Shown: in pieces, positions 1 through 8,405 of the stretch | Position numbering within the stretch: the first letter of the stretch is position 1 | Layout: each line of letters begins with the position of its first letter | Virus record (IMG/VR): IMGVR_UViG_3300037961_003042 | Location: 1-63,013 of that record | DNA length: 63,013 nucleotides | From: a virus | Direction: 5' to 3' (one strand) | The notes under the pieces: generated by a model | The model's input: only the letters and a program-made list of their open reading frames with translations | The model's database searches: none | Told to the model about the DNA's origin: nothing | Translations under genes and position numbers: made by a program

Positions 1-7
1 GTACTTA

Positions 8-2443
8 ATGGTAGATGTAAAAATTGATATAAACCCAGTGGGGTTTCCGGATTTATTTGTTTCTGATAGTGAAAAAGATACGGTAGAGTACGGACTACAA
101 ATCGGACAAGCAATTCAATACGAGTGGTTTCGTAAAGACAGTAGTACGTGTAGGTTTTATTCTCAGTGGAGAGATTATCACCGATTAAGACTGTATGCCA
201 GAGGTGAACAATCAGTTCAAAAATATAAAAATGAATTAGCAATAGACGGTGATTTAAGTTATTTAAACTTAGATTGGACGCCTGTTCCTATAATTCCAAA
301 GTTTGTAGACATAGTGGTTAATGGTATGTCTGATAGATTATTTAAGGTTCAGGCATATGCACAAGACGCTTTGTCTGCAGAAAATAGATCTTCATTTCAG
401 GACATGATAGAGGCAGACATGGTTGCTAAACCAATTCTTACTCAAATACAAAAAGGCTTTGGTGTAAATCCTTTTGCCACAGATCCAGATGAGCTCCCTA
501 ACAATGATGAAGAGCTTGCTCTTTACATGCAGTTAAATTACAAACCCGGCATTGAGATAGCGGAAGAAGAAGCTATTAATACTTTGTTTGAAGAAAATCA
601 TTATTCTCATATTAGAAAAAGAGTAGACTACGATATTACTGTATTAGGTGTTGGTATTACCAAACAATATTTTTTACCAGGTGAGGGTGTTAAAATAGAT
701 TATGTTGATCCTGCAAACGTGGTATATAGCTACACAGAGGATCCGTATTTTAAAGATTGTTTTTATTGGGGTGAAATAAAAACTGTTCCAATGACAGAAT
801 TGCCTAAAATAGATCCAACCCTAACAAATGAAGATTTAGAAGAAATATCAAAGTATAGTCAGGCGTGGTACGATTATTATAATGTAGCGCAGTTTTATGA
901 AAACAGTATTTTTTACAGAGACACTGCTACGCTGTTGTACTTTAATTATAAAACCACAAACTCAATTGTATATAAGAAAAAGAAATTAGATGGCGGTGGC
1001 GCTAGAGTAATTGAAAAAGACGATCAGTTTAATCCACCGGAAGAAATGATGGAGGAAGGAAACTTTGAAAAGGTTGAAAAGAAAATAGATGTATGGTATG
1101 AAGGTGTTATGGTGATGGGTACAAATATAATGCTTCAGTGGAAGAAAATGGAAAATATGGTTAGACCTCAGTCTGCTTCTCAGCATGCGATGCCTAACTA
1201 TATTGCCTGTGCCCCTAGAATGTATAAAGGTGTAATTGAATCATTAGTAAGAAGAATGATTACGTTTGCAGACTTGATACAAATGACACACTTAAAACTA
1301 CAACAAGTTATTGCAAGGACAGTGCCTGACGGTGTGTTTATAGATGCCGATGGATTAAATGAAGTTGATTTAGGAACTGGAAACGCATACAACCCTGAAG
1401 ACGCTTTGAGATTATATTTTCAAACCGGTAGTGTGGTAGGTAGAAGTTACACTCAAGATGGAGAGTTTAACAACGCAAGAGTACCTATCCAGCAACTTAC
1501 TTCAAGCAGTGGACAGGGTAAAATTAATAGTTTAGTGGGCACTTATAATCATTACATGGATATGCTTAGAAGTGTAACAGGATTAAATGAAGCCAGAGAT
1601 GGAACCAAACCAGATCCATATGCACTAGTAGGTGTTCAAAAGCTCGCAGCTTTAAACTCAAACACTGCTACACGCCACATCTTACAAGGAAGTCTTTATA
1701 TTACACAAACACTAGCAGAAGCTTTATCTATTAGAATTGCTGATATATTAGAGTATGCTGATTTCAAAGAAGAATTTAAAATGCAAATTGGCAAATACAA
1801 CGTAGGCATACTTGAGGAAATAAAAGACTTATATATGTATGACTTTGGGATTTTTATAGAGGTCGCTCCAGATGAAGAGGAAAAAGCTCAGCTTGAACAA
1901 AACATACAAATGGCTTTATCTAAAAATGATATTAACCTAGAGGATGCAATTGATATTAGAGAGTTAAAAAATATTAAGCTAGCTAATCAGTTATTAAAAG
2001 TAAAAAGACAAAAGAAACAAGAAAAAGATCAACAGTTTGCAATGACGCAAAAACAAATGGACGCTCAAACAAAAATGCAAGTACAGCAAATGCAATCTGA
2101 ACAAGAGATGAGAAAAATTCAAATGGAGGCTCAAGTTCAAATGCAAGCCAAACAAGCGGAAGTGGCTTTCGATATTGAGAGATTGAAAAACGAAGCCATG
2201 TTAAAACGTGAGTTAATGCAAGTAGAGTTTGATTTTAATATGCAGCTTAAAGGAAGAGAGGAACAAGCTATTAATAAAAGAGAAAAAGAAAGAGAAAAAG
2301 CTAAAAACAAACGCATTAGTCAGGCAAACACTGAGCAATCTCAGCTCATACAACAACGAAAAAACAACCTACCTCCGATTAGCTTTGAATCCAACGAGGA
2401 CACACTAGATGGTTTTGATTTAGCGGAATTTGAGCCAAGATAA
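8..2443 (+). CDS. Portal protein (P22/crAss-like podovirus portal)
   Basis: The 811-residue product is called the dodecameric portal at the DNA-packaging vertex. The call rests mainly on position: it directly follows the large terminase (whose other end is at 61192) and precedes scaffold and capsid genes. Length and architecture fit podovirus portals, with a mixed alpha/beta body and, from about residue 660 to 770, a Gln/Lys/Met-rich helical stretch with heptad-like spacing that would form the long C-terminal barrel. The C-terminus is acidic. The stop overlaps the next start as TAATG, so translation is probably coupled. A second, diverged copy of the first 607 codons lies at 61192-63013. Individual domains cannot be assigned from sequence alone, but the context is strong. 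Confidence 0.85.
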   Translation: MVDVKIDINPVGFPDLFVSDSEKDTVEYGLQIGQAIQYEWFRKDSSTCRFYSQWRDYHRLRLYARGEQSVQKYKNELAIDGDLSYLNLDWTPVPIIPKFVDIVVNGMSDRLFKVQAYAQDALSAENRSSFQDMIEADMVAKPILTQIQKGFGVNPFATDPDELPNNDEELALYMQLNYKPGIEIAEEEAINTLFEENHYSHIRKRVDYDITVLGVGITKQYFLPGEGVKIDYVDPANVVYSYTEDPYFKDCFYWGEIKTVPMTELPKIDPTLTNEDLEEISKYSQAWYDYYNVAQFYENSIFYRDTATLLYFNYKTTNSIVYKKKKLDGGGARVIEKDDQFNPPEEMMEEGNFEKVEKKIDVWYEGVMVMGTNIMLQWKKMENMVRPQSASQHAMPNYIACAPRMYKGVIESLVRRMITFADLIQMTHLKLQQVIARTVPDGVFIDADGLNEVDLGTGNAYNPEDALRLYFQTGSVVGRSYTQDGEFNNARVPIQQLTSSSGQGKINSLVGTYNHYMDMLRSVTGLNEARDGTKPDPYALVGVQKLAALNSNTATRHILQGSLYITQTLAEALSIRIADILEYADFKEEFKMQIGKYNVGILEEIKDLYMYDFGIFIEVAPDEEEKAQLEQNIQMALSKNDINLEDAIDIRELKNIKLANQLLKVKRQKKQEKDQQFAMTQKQMDAQTKMQVQQMQSEQEMRKIQMEAQVQMQAKQAEVAFDIERLKNEAMLKRELMQVEFDFNMQLKGREEQAINKREKEREKAKNKRISQANTEQSQLIQQRKNNLPPISFESNEDTLDGFDLAEFEPR

Positions 2444-2988
2444 TGTTTGAAGATTTTAATATTGAAAAATACAAGCAAATTTCTTTTCCTAAAGATAATT
2501 CTTTGAGAACATTGGGTGAAATAAAAAAATTAAAATTAATGCCATTAAACAAAATTTTGCCATTTAAATATGATGATATAACAAATGTTTTTCAAAATAT
2601 TTTTTCATATAGAGTAGAATCTTTTCCTTACAAGGTGGTAGAAAAATTAATAAATGAATCCGAGCCTGTAATCAAAAAAATTAAAAATTATCACAATAGG
2701 CCAAGGCCTAATGTAAATGCAAAAAAATTTAAAATAGATTTGGATTACTTGAAAATGAAAAGCGCTCAAACTCCAGCTTTTCCATCCGGACACTCGGCGC
2801 AATCAAAATTAGTGGCGTTAGCATTAACAGACATGTATCCTCATTTAAAAAAACATTTTGATAAAGCCGCTGAAAATATATCTAATAGCAGGATAGTTGC
2901 AAGAGTGCATTATGAATCAGATAAAATAGCTGGAGAAAAACTAGGACAAGATCTTTATAACCATATAAAGCATCTTAAATATATTTAG
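2443..2988 (+). CDS. Soluble PAP2-family phosphatase
   Basis: This 181-residue protein carries all three signature motifs of the PAP2/class A acid phosphatase/haloperoxidase superfamily: K-x6-RP at K81-R88-P89, PSGH at 114-117, and SR-x5-H-x3-D at S149, R150, H156, D160. In the family these bind phosphate and provide the catalytic histidines for phosphomonoester hydrolysis. There is no signal peptide and no obvious membrane helix, unlike lipid-phosphatase relatives, so a cytoplasmic or virion-associated soluble enzyme is expected. It is translationally coupled to the portal (TAATG) and followed by a promoter for the scaffold gene. The substrate is unknown; nucleotides, alarmones or phosphosugars are possible. 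The fold assignment is firm, the role is not. Confidence 0.85.
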   Translation: MFEDFNIEKYKQISFPKDNSLRTLGEIKKLKLMPLNKILPFKYDDITNVFQNIFSYRVESFPYKVVEKLINESEPVIKKIKNYHNRPRPNVNAKKFKIDLDYLKMKSAQTPAFPSGHSAQSKLVALALTDMYPHLKKHFDKAAENISNSRIVARVHYESDKIAGEKLGQDLYNHIKHLKYI

Positions 2989-2998
2989 AATAATTGTT

Positions 2999-3006
2999 TA
3001 ACTTTG
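2999..3006 (+). promoter_or_regulatory. Bacteroidota -7 promoter element before the scaffold gene
   Basis: TAACTTTG matches the TAnnTTTG -7 consensus of Bacteroidota housekeeping promoters and sits 17 bases before the ATG at 3023. No clear TTTG lies at -33, so it may be weak or phage-regulated. Confidence 0.45.
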
Positions 3007-3022
3007 TAAAAAATTAAATCAA

Positions 3023-4186
3023 ATGGAAATTAAAGTAAGAGATTTAGGTGAATTAGAATCTAAGTCAACCCAAGAAATTGAAAAAGAACTGCTTGAGAAA
3101 CACGAAGCCCAACAAGAAGCCGTGGATAATCCAGAGCCAAAAGATGAGGTGGAGCGTGTAAATCTTCAAGAAGCTCCGGCAGAAGAAGAAAAAGTAGTAG
3201 AAGAAAAAATAGTAGAAGAACCTGTTGTAGAAACCCCAGAGGCTACTACTCCAGAAATGTCAGAAAATGACGTTCTTTCTTATATTGAAAAAAAATATGG
3301 TGAAGAAGTATCTTCACTAGATGATTTCATTGATAAGCGAAACACAGCGGATGAACTTCCGGAAGATGTAAAAGCTTACTTTGAATACAAAAAAGAAACA
3401 GGGAGAAGTATAAATGATTTTGCAAAATTACAGCAAGATTATGATTCTATGAACCCTGATTCTTTAATTGCTAGTTATTATTCTGCAACCGAAGAAGGTT
3501 TAGATTCAGAAGATATTCAATATTTGATGGATGATAAATTTGGTTTTGATGAAGATTTGGATGATGAAAAAGAAAAAAAGAAAAAACAATTAGCAAAAAA
3601 AAGAGAACTATCTAAGGCTAAGAAATACTTTAAGGAGCAGAAAGAAAAATACAAGCTACCTCTTGAGTCAAGAGAAGCTGTTTCTGAAAGCGATAAAAAG
3701 GAAATCGAAGCATATAGAAAGTACATAGAGGACAATGCTGCATATGAAAAAGATGCGGCAATTAAGCTACAGTGGTTTAAAAAAGAAACTAATAAAGTCT
3801 TTAATAAAGATTTCAAAGGTTTTGAGTTTGTTATTAACGATAAGAAAATTTCTTATTTACCTGGATCTGTAGAGGATGTTAAATTAAGTCAGGCATCTAT
3901 TGACAACTTTATCCAAAGATATGTTGACGATAAAGGAATGGCCAAAAACATCCCTCAGTATCATAGGGCTTTATCTATGGCAATGAATCCTGATAAGTAT
4001 GCCAAGTTTTTTTATGAGCAAGGCAAGGCTGATGCAGTAGAAAATATATCCAAAAAAACTAAAAATATAAATATGGATGTAAGGTCTACGCCTCAAGTCA
4101 CAACAAAATCTGGATTTAAAGTAAGGTCTTTGAATCAAGACTCAGGTCGAGGTTTAAAGATTAGAAGTATAAAAAAGAGTAATTAA
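3023..4186 (+). CDS. Capsid assembly scaffold-like protein
   Basis: The 387-residue product is highly charged. Residues about 10-95 are Glu/Pro/Val-rich and low in complexity. The middle (about 150-240) is a Lys/Glu-rich predicted coiled region, and the tail is basic. There is no recognisable enzymatic domain. Lying immediately before the major capsid protein and after the portal, it occupies the position of scaffolding or assembly proteins, and its composition fits (acidic, helical, with a basic C-terminus that could bind the inner capsid surface). It has its own -7 element upstream and is separated from the capsid gene by 22 bases. The call is based on context and composition, not on a sequence match. 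Confidence 0.6.
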   Translation: MEIKVRDLGELESKSTQEIEKELLEKHEAQQEAVDNPEPKDEVERVNLQEAPAEEEKVVEEKIVEEPVVETPEATTPEMSENDVLSYIEKKYGEEVSSLDDFIDKRNTADELPEDVKAYFEYKKETGRSINDFAKLQQDYDSMNPDSLIASYYSATEEGLDSEDIQYLMDDKFGFDEDLDDEKEKKKKQLAKKRELSKAKKYFKEQKEKYKLPLESREAVSESDKKEIEAYRKYIEDNAAYEKDAAIKLQWFKKETNKVFNKDFKGFEFVINDKKISYLPGSVEDVKLSQASIDNFIQRYVDDKGMAKNIPQYHRALSMAMNPDKYAKFFYEQGKADAVENISKKTKNINMDVRSTPQVTTKSGFKVRSLNQDSGRGLKIRSIKKSN

Positions 4187-4208
4187 TAACAATTAAAAAT
4201 TTAAAATT

Positions 4209-5639
4209 ATGCCAGGTTCAGTTCAGGCCGCTCCTACATTTGCTTTACAGCCAAGTGCAGAAAGAGTAGCCGTTCAGTCAAACTACATAACTAACTTTAA
4301 CTTCTTAAATCAGTATCTACCTGATACTTATGAAAAGGAGTTTGAGAGATACGGGAACAGAACAGTAGCATCATTCTTAAGAATGGTAGGCGCTGAAATG
4401 CCTTCTAACTCTGACCTTATTAAATGGGCGGAGCAAGGAAGATTACACACTAAATACACTAACGTAACTTCAGGTGCAGCAGCAGCTCAAGATACAGCTA
4501 CATTAACTATCAATGACGTACTTGTACCAGGTACAGGCGGCATTGCTATTAGAGTAGGTCAAACATTCATGTTATCTGACAGCTCTATTGGTTCTACTAA
4601 CAGTAACAAAGGTATCGTTACTGATGTAAACTATGCAGCTGGTACTATTGACGTTGCATATTACGAAGCTGGTGGTCAGACAATGGCTGCGGGTGTACAG
4701 TGTTCATTATTTATTTATGGTTCTGAATTCCAAAAAGGTTCAGTTGCTATGGCAAATTCATTAGAAGCTGACGACGTTATCTTCCAGAATAGCCCAATCA
4801 TTATCAAAGATCTTTACGAAGTATCTGGTTCTGATATGGCTCAGATTGGATGGATCGAAGTTACTACTGAAAACGGAGCAACAGGATACTTATGGTATTT
4901 AAAATCAGAGCATGAAACAAGATTAAGATTCGAGGATTACCTAGAAACAGCTATGGTGGAAGCAGTTCCAGCAGAAGCAGGTTCTGGTGTGGCAGCTATC
5001 GCAGCTGGTGTAGCATCAGGTACAGGTAACAAAGGATCTGAAGGATTGTTCTATGTATTAGGTCAAAGAGGAAATGTTTGGGGCGGTGGAATTCCAGCGG
5101 CTTTAGCAGACTTTGACGCTATCATTCAAAGATTAGATAAGCAAGGTGCTATCGAGGAAAATGTATTATTCTTAAACAGAGAATTTTCTTTTGACGTTGA
5201 TGACATGTTAGCTGCACAAAATTCATATGGTGCAGGTGGTAGCTCTTACGGATTATTTGATAATGACGAAGAGATGGCATTAAATTTAGGATTCTCTGGA
5301 TTCAGAAGAGGTTATGATTTCTACAAAACAGATTGGAAATACCTTAACGATCCTACTATGAGAGGTGATATTGTTGGAGGAAAAATCAATGGTGTACTTG
5401 TACCTGCTGGTTCTACCTCAGTATACGATCAAATCTTAGGTAAGAACGCTAAGAGACCATTCTTACACGTAAGATATAGAGCCTCTGAAACTGAAGATAG
5501 AAGATACAAAACATGGATTACTGGTTCTGCTGGTGGCGCTGCTACTTCAGGTACTGACGTAATGCAAGTTAACTTCTTATCAGAAAGAGCGCTTTGTACT
5601 TTAGGTGCAAACAACTTCTTCTTATTCCAAGATGCATAA
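4209..5639 (+). CDS. Major capsid protein
   Basis: A 476-residue protein in the canonical capsid slot after the scaffold. Its size matches HK97-fold capsid proteins of crAss-like and marine podoviruses (about 450-500 residues). The sequence is rich in small residues (Gly, Ala, Thr). Residues about 95-165 look like an inserted beta-barrel domain, with alternating Thr/Val/Gly strands. The C-terminal part contains the aromatic and basic beta segments typical of the P and A domains. The gene is visibly more GC-rich and codon-optimised than its neighbours, as expected for the most abundant virion protein. An intrinsic terminator follows directly, so its message can be more abundant than that of the downstream genes. 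The HK97 fold is inferred from context. Confidence 0.85.
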   Translation: MPGSVQAAPTFALQPSAERVAVQSNYITNFNFLNQYLPDTYEKEFERYGNRTVASFLRMVGAEMPSNSDLIKWAEQGRLHTKYTNVTSGAAAAQDTATLTINDVLVPGTGGIAIRVGQTFMLSDSSIGSTNSNKGIVTDVNYAAGTIDVAYYEAGGQTMAAGVQCSLFIYGSEFQKGSVAMANSLEADDVIFQNSPIIIKDLYEVSGSDMAQIGWIEVTTENGATGYLWYLKSEHETRLRFEDYLETAMVEAVPAEAGSGVAAIAAGVASGTGNKGSEGLFYVLGQRGNVWGGGIPAALADFDAIIQRLDKQGAIEENVLFLNREFSFDVDDMLAAQNSYGAGGSSYGLFDNDEEMALNLGFSGFRRGYDFYKTDWKYLNDPTMRGDIVGGKINGVLVPAGSTSVYDQILGKNAKRPFLHVRYRASETEDRRYKTWITGSAGGAATSGTDVMQVNFLSERALCTLGANNFFLFQDA

Positions 5640-5653
5640 TAAGTAGTTTTATA

Positions 5654-5691
5654 ATATCAAGGGGGTGCAAGTCACCCCTAAGATATTTTTT
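5654..5691 (+). terminator. Intrinsic terminator after the capsid gene
   Basis: An outer ATATC/GATAT pairing (5654-5658 with 5682-5686) encloses a GGGGTG/CACCCC stem, followed by six T residues (5686-5691) and further T-rich sequence. It lies 15 bases past the capsid stop codon and probably limits read-through into the head and ring genes. Confidence 0.75.
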
Positions 5692-5712
5692 ATAAATTTT
5701 AAATTAAATCAA

Positions 5713-6465
5713 ATGAAAAAAAATAAAAAAGTATACGAGGATAAAGTATACAGACTTACCAGAGATGCAGCACCTCTTTCATATATGCTGTCATCAAAAC
5801 ACACAAAAAGAAAAGCCTTACTATATTTCGATGAAGACACAGGAATCAATAGAGCTTTACGGTATGCTAGAAATCAAAAATCAATCTTTGAAGATGAGCA
5901 GGATGGTAACGCAATATTAGAACCTATTATATTTGAAGAAGGAATGTTGAGAGTTCCAAGGCAAAATCAAATTTTACAAGAATTTTTAAAACTTCACCCA
6001 GGCAACGGTAATGTTTTTTATGAGGTAAACAATGAAAAAGATGCTTCAAAAGACATGGAAGTCATGAACTTTGAATTAGAGGCGCAGATAGCTGCACGCG
6101 ATTTAAGCCTCTCTAAGCTCGAAAGTATTTCCAGGGTAGTGTTAGGTGTGCGCGCAGATAAAATGACCACAGCAGAGCTTAAAAGAGATATAATGGTATT
6201 TGCCAGAAGAGATCCTCAAGAGTTTTTGGATTTAATCAATGATCCTATGGTTGAATTACAGGATGAGGTGGTTAAAATGTTTAGCGCTACTTTGCTTCAA
6301 ATGAGAAACAAAAATAGAGATGTGTATTTTAATTTGAAGAAAAACAGAACTAAAATGCTTACAGTCCCTCATGGTGAAGAGCCATCTTACATTGTGGCTT
6401 CTTATTTTCAAACAGACGAAGGTGTTGAGTCTTACAAGCTGTTAAAGAAAATGCTAGATAAATAA
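5713..6465 (+). CDS. Conserved head-operon protein of unknown function
   Basis: I place the start at the ATG at 5713 (250 residues). A longer reading from a GTG at 5665 would run through the terminator hairpin and is unlikely. The N-terminus is lysine-rich; the rest is mixed alpha/beta without a motif I recognise. Residues about 165-235 contain regularly spaced aspartates and leucines suggesting helices. Its position between capsid and ring proteins, where podoviruses carry head-completion or accessory structural genes, suggests an accessory head protein, but this is inference. The next gene has its own promoter element. Confidence 0.6.
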   Translation: MKKNKKVYEDKVYRLTRDAAPLSYMLSSKHTKRKALLYFDEDTGINRALRYARNQKSIFEDEQDGNAILEPIIFEEGMLRVPRQNQILQEFLKLHPGNGNVFYEVNNEKDASKDMEVMNFELEAQIAARDLSLSKLESISRVVLGVRADKMTTAELKRDIMVFARRDPQEFLDLINDPMVELQDEVVKMFSATLLQMRNKNRDVYFNLKKNRTKMLTVPHGEEPSYIVASYFQTDEGVESYKLLKKMLDK

Positions 6466-6507
6466 AGGGCTATAACCTCGAATAAATCAAAAGGTATTTT
6501 TTTTATG

Positions 6508-6515
6508 TATCTTTG
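6508..6515 (+). promoter_or_regulatory. Bacteroidota -7 element before the ring-protein operon
   Basis: TATCTTTG matches the TAnnTTTG consensus exactly and ends 17 bases before the ATG at 6533. The upstream 43 bases after the preceding stop are AT-rich and carry no clear -33 TTTG. Confidence 0.5.
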
Positions 6516-6532
6516 TATAAACACAAGATACG

Positions 6533-7480
6533 ATGATAAACGAAGTACGAAATGCGGTAATGGCTGTAATAAATAAAAACAACTATGGGTATATTTCCCC
6601 TAGTGATTTTAATTTATTTGCAGAGCAAGCGCAACTTGATATATTCGAGGATTATTTTTATTTATATAATAATCAGCTAAATGCTGAAGTTGTTCGTAAA
6701 TCTGGAACCGGCTATGCTAATATTACAAAAGGTATTGTCGAGGTAATTGATAGTTTTTCAGTAAATACTTTTTTAACTCAAGTAAATGCTAACACATATA
6801 GATTGCCTTCGGATTATTATTTAGTAGATAAAATATTTTACTACTCAAACTTATTAGACTCCGGAACAGCTACAGCTACTAGTGGTTCTTTATTGATTGA
6901 AGCAGGGCAAAATTTTTTAACTACCGTCACCCCTGGAAGTTTAGTAGTCAATACTACTATTTCACTACAAGCATTTGTGGTGTCTGTAGATAGTGATACT
7001 CAGTTAACTTTAAGTCAGCCTCTAATTGCAGCTGGACAAAACTATTCTATATATTCTAATACACATATTAGAGAGGTGGAAAGAGTAACACAAAACAAAA
7101 TATTTTACCTAACCAACTCTAACATTGCTGCTCCCAATACTATGTTCCCAGCATATGTATTAGATAGCGCGACTGGAACGGCATTAGGGAATACAGTTAC
7201 CGTTTACCCTACGACTATCACTGGAGCAGCCGATATACACGCCCAATATGTAAGGTATCCATTAACTCCAAAATGGACATTCAATACATTGGCGGGAGGA
7301 GAGCCTGTATTTAATGCGTCAGCAGCCGATTATCAAGATTTTGAATTACCCGTTTCAGACATGAATGGGCTAGTAAATAAAATATTACAGTACGCTGGCG
7401 TATCAGTAAGAGAAAATGATGTGGCTAAATTTGGACAATCCTTAGAAGCAGAAGATAGATTAACAGAAACTACAAGATAA
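6533..7480 (+). CDS. Head-tail connector/ring protein (first of pair)
   Basis: A 315-residue product. The first ~100 residues resemble the helical N-terminal part of podovirus head-tail adaptor (gp4/ring) proteins, with an aromatic motif YYLVDKIFYY after a conserved LPSDY. Residues about 105-170 form a Gly/Thr/Ser-rich beta insertion. LPSDY recurs as LPPDY in the next gene, so the two proteins look distantly paralogous. In crAss-like and related phages two or three such ring proteins lie between capsid and muzzle genes and form the neck below the portal. The next gene begins 5 bases after the stop. Function is assigned from gene order plus the weak family pattern. Confidence 0.6.
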   Translation: MINEVRNAVMAVINKNNYGYISPSDFNLFAEQAQLDIFEDYFYLYNNQLNAEVVRKSGTGYANITKGIVEVIDSFSVNTFLTQVNANTYRLPSDYYLVDKIFYYSNLLDSGTATATSGSLLIEAGQNFLTTVTPGSLVVNTTISLQAFVVSVDSDTQLTLSQPLIAAGQNYSIYSNTHIREVERVTQNKIFYLTNSNIAAPNTMFPAYVLDSATGTALGNTVTVYPTTITGAADIHAQYVRYPLTPKWTFNTLAGGEPVFNASAADYQDFELPVSDMNGLVNKILQYAGVSVRENDVAKFGQSLEAEDRLTETTR

Positions 7481-7484
7481 GATT

Positions 7485-8405
7485 ATGGCATACTTAACAG
7501 GTTATCAATATTACGAAAATTCAGGAAATATTCCGGAAGATGCAAACTGGGGTAGCTATCAATATGTTTCATTAGAAGATATAGTAAATAACTTTATGCT
7601 TATTTACAATGACAATCTGCAGTTAATAAACAATGTTAATAGATACCAGGTTCTATTCTTTGCTAAACGCGCTATACAAGAATTAAATTATGATGCGTTT
7701 AAAGAAATTAAAGTTTTAGAGCTTGATGTTTGTGATAGATTAAGATATGTATTACCACCCGACTATGTAAACTATGTTAGAATTTCTATGTATAAAGACG
7801 GGTTATTATCACCCTTGAGTGAAAACATACAGGTGAATTCAGCAAAAAGTTATTTGCAAGCACATGATTGTAAAATTCTATTTGATATAAATGGTAATAT
7901 ATTGGAGGCAGAATACTCTGCTTTAGATAGACAAAGAATTGCGGGAACAAAAAAATCTATTTATCTTGGCGAAGGTCAGTATAATGGAAGAATGGGTTAT
8001 TGTGTAGATGGTTGCTGGTATTTTGATTATCAAATCGGCGCAAGATTTGGATTGAATACTGAAACCGCCAACATAAACCCTACGTTTAGAATTGATAAAA
8101 AAGCAGGAGTAATCAATTTTAGCTCTGGTATGGCAAATCAACTATGTGTGCTAGAGTATGTTTCTGATGGAATGGAGAATGGAAATGATGCTGCGGTTAG
8201 TGTAAACAAATTATTTGAAGATTATATTTACTCCTATATAAAATATGCAATTCTAAATTCAAGACTAGGAGTACAAGAGTTTATAGTAAATAGAGCGAGA
8301 AAAGACAAATCAGCGCTTCTAAGAAATGCAAAAATTCGCCTAAGCGACATACATCCAGGTAGGCTTTTAATGAATCTTAGAGGCCGAGCAAAGTGGATTA
8401 AATGA
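7485..8405 (+). CDS. Head-tail connector/ring protein (second of pair)
   Basis: A 306-residue protein with an N-terminal helical region (residues ~25-80, including FFAKRAIQELNYD), an LPPDYVNYV motif near residue 93, and beta-rich central and C-terminal parts. This is the profile of the ring/adaptor proteins conserved beneath the portal in crAss-like podoviruses, and it shares the LPxDY motif with the preceding gene. Its TGA overlaps the ATG of the muzzle protein (ATGA at 8402-8405), so production of the two tail-stem components is probably coupled. It has no enzymatic signature. Confidence 0.65.
   Translation: MAYLTGYQYYENSGNIPEDANWGSYQYVSLEDIVNNFMLIYNDNLQLINNVNRYQVLFFAKRAIQELNYDAFKEIKVLELDVCDRLRYVLPPDYVNYVRISMYKDGLLSPLSENIQVNSAKSYLQAHDCKILFDINGNILEAEYSALDRQRIAGTKKSIYLGEGQYNGRMGYCVDGCWYFDYQIGARFGLNTETANINPTFRIDKKAGVINFSSGMANQLCVLEYVSDGMENGNDAAVSVNKLFEDYIYSYIKYAILNSRLGVQEFIVNRARKDKSALLRNAKIRLSDIHPGRLLMNLRGRAKWIK

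Noticed and set aside
5665-5712. Upstream GTG start for the protein at 5713
   Set aside because: It lies within the terminator stem; the ATG at 5713 follows an A-rich leader like other genes here.
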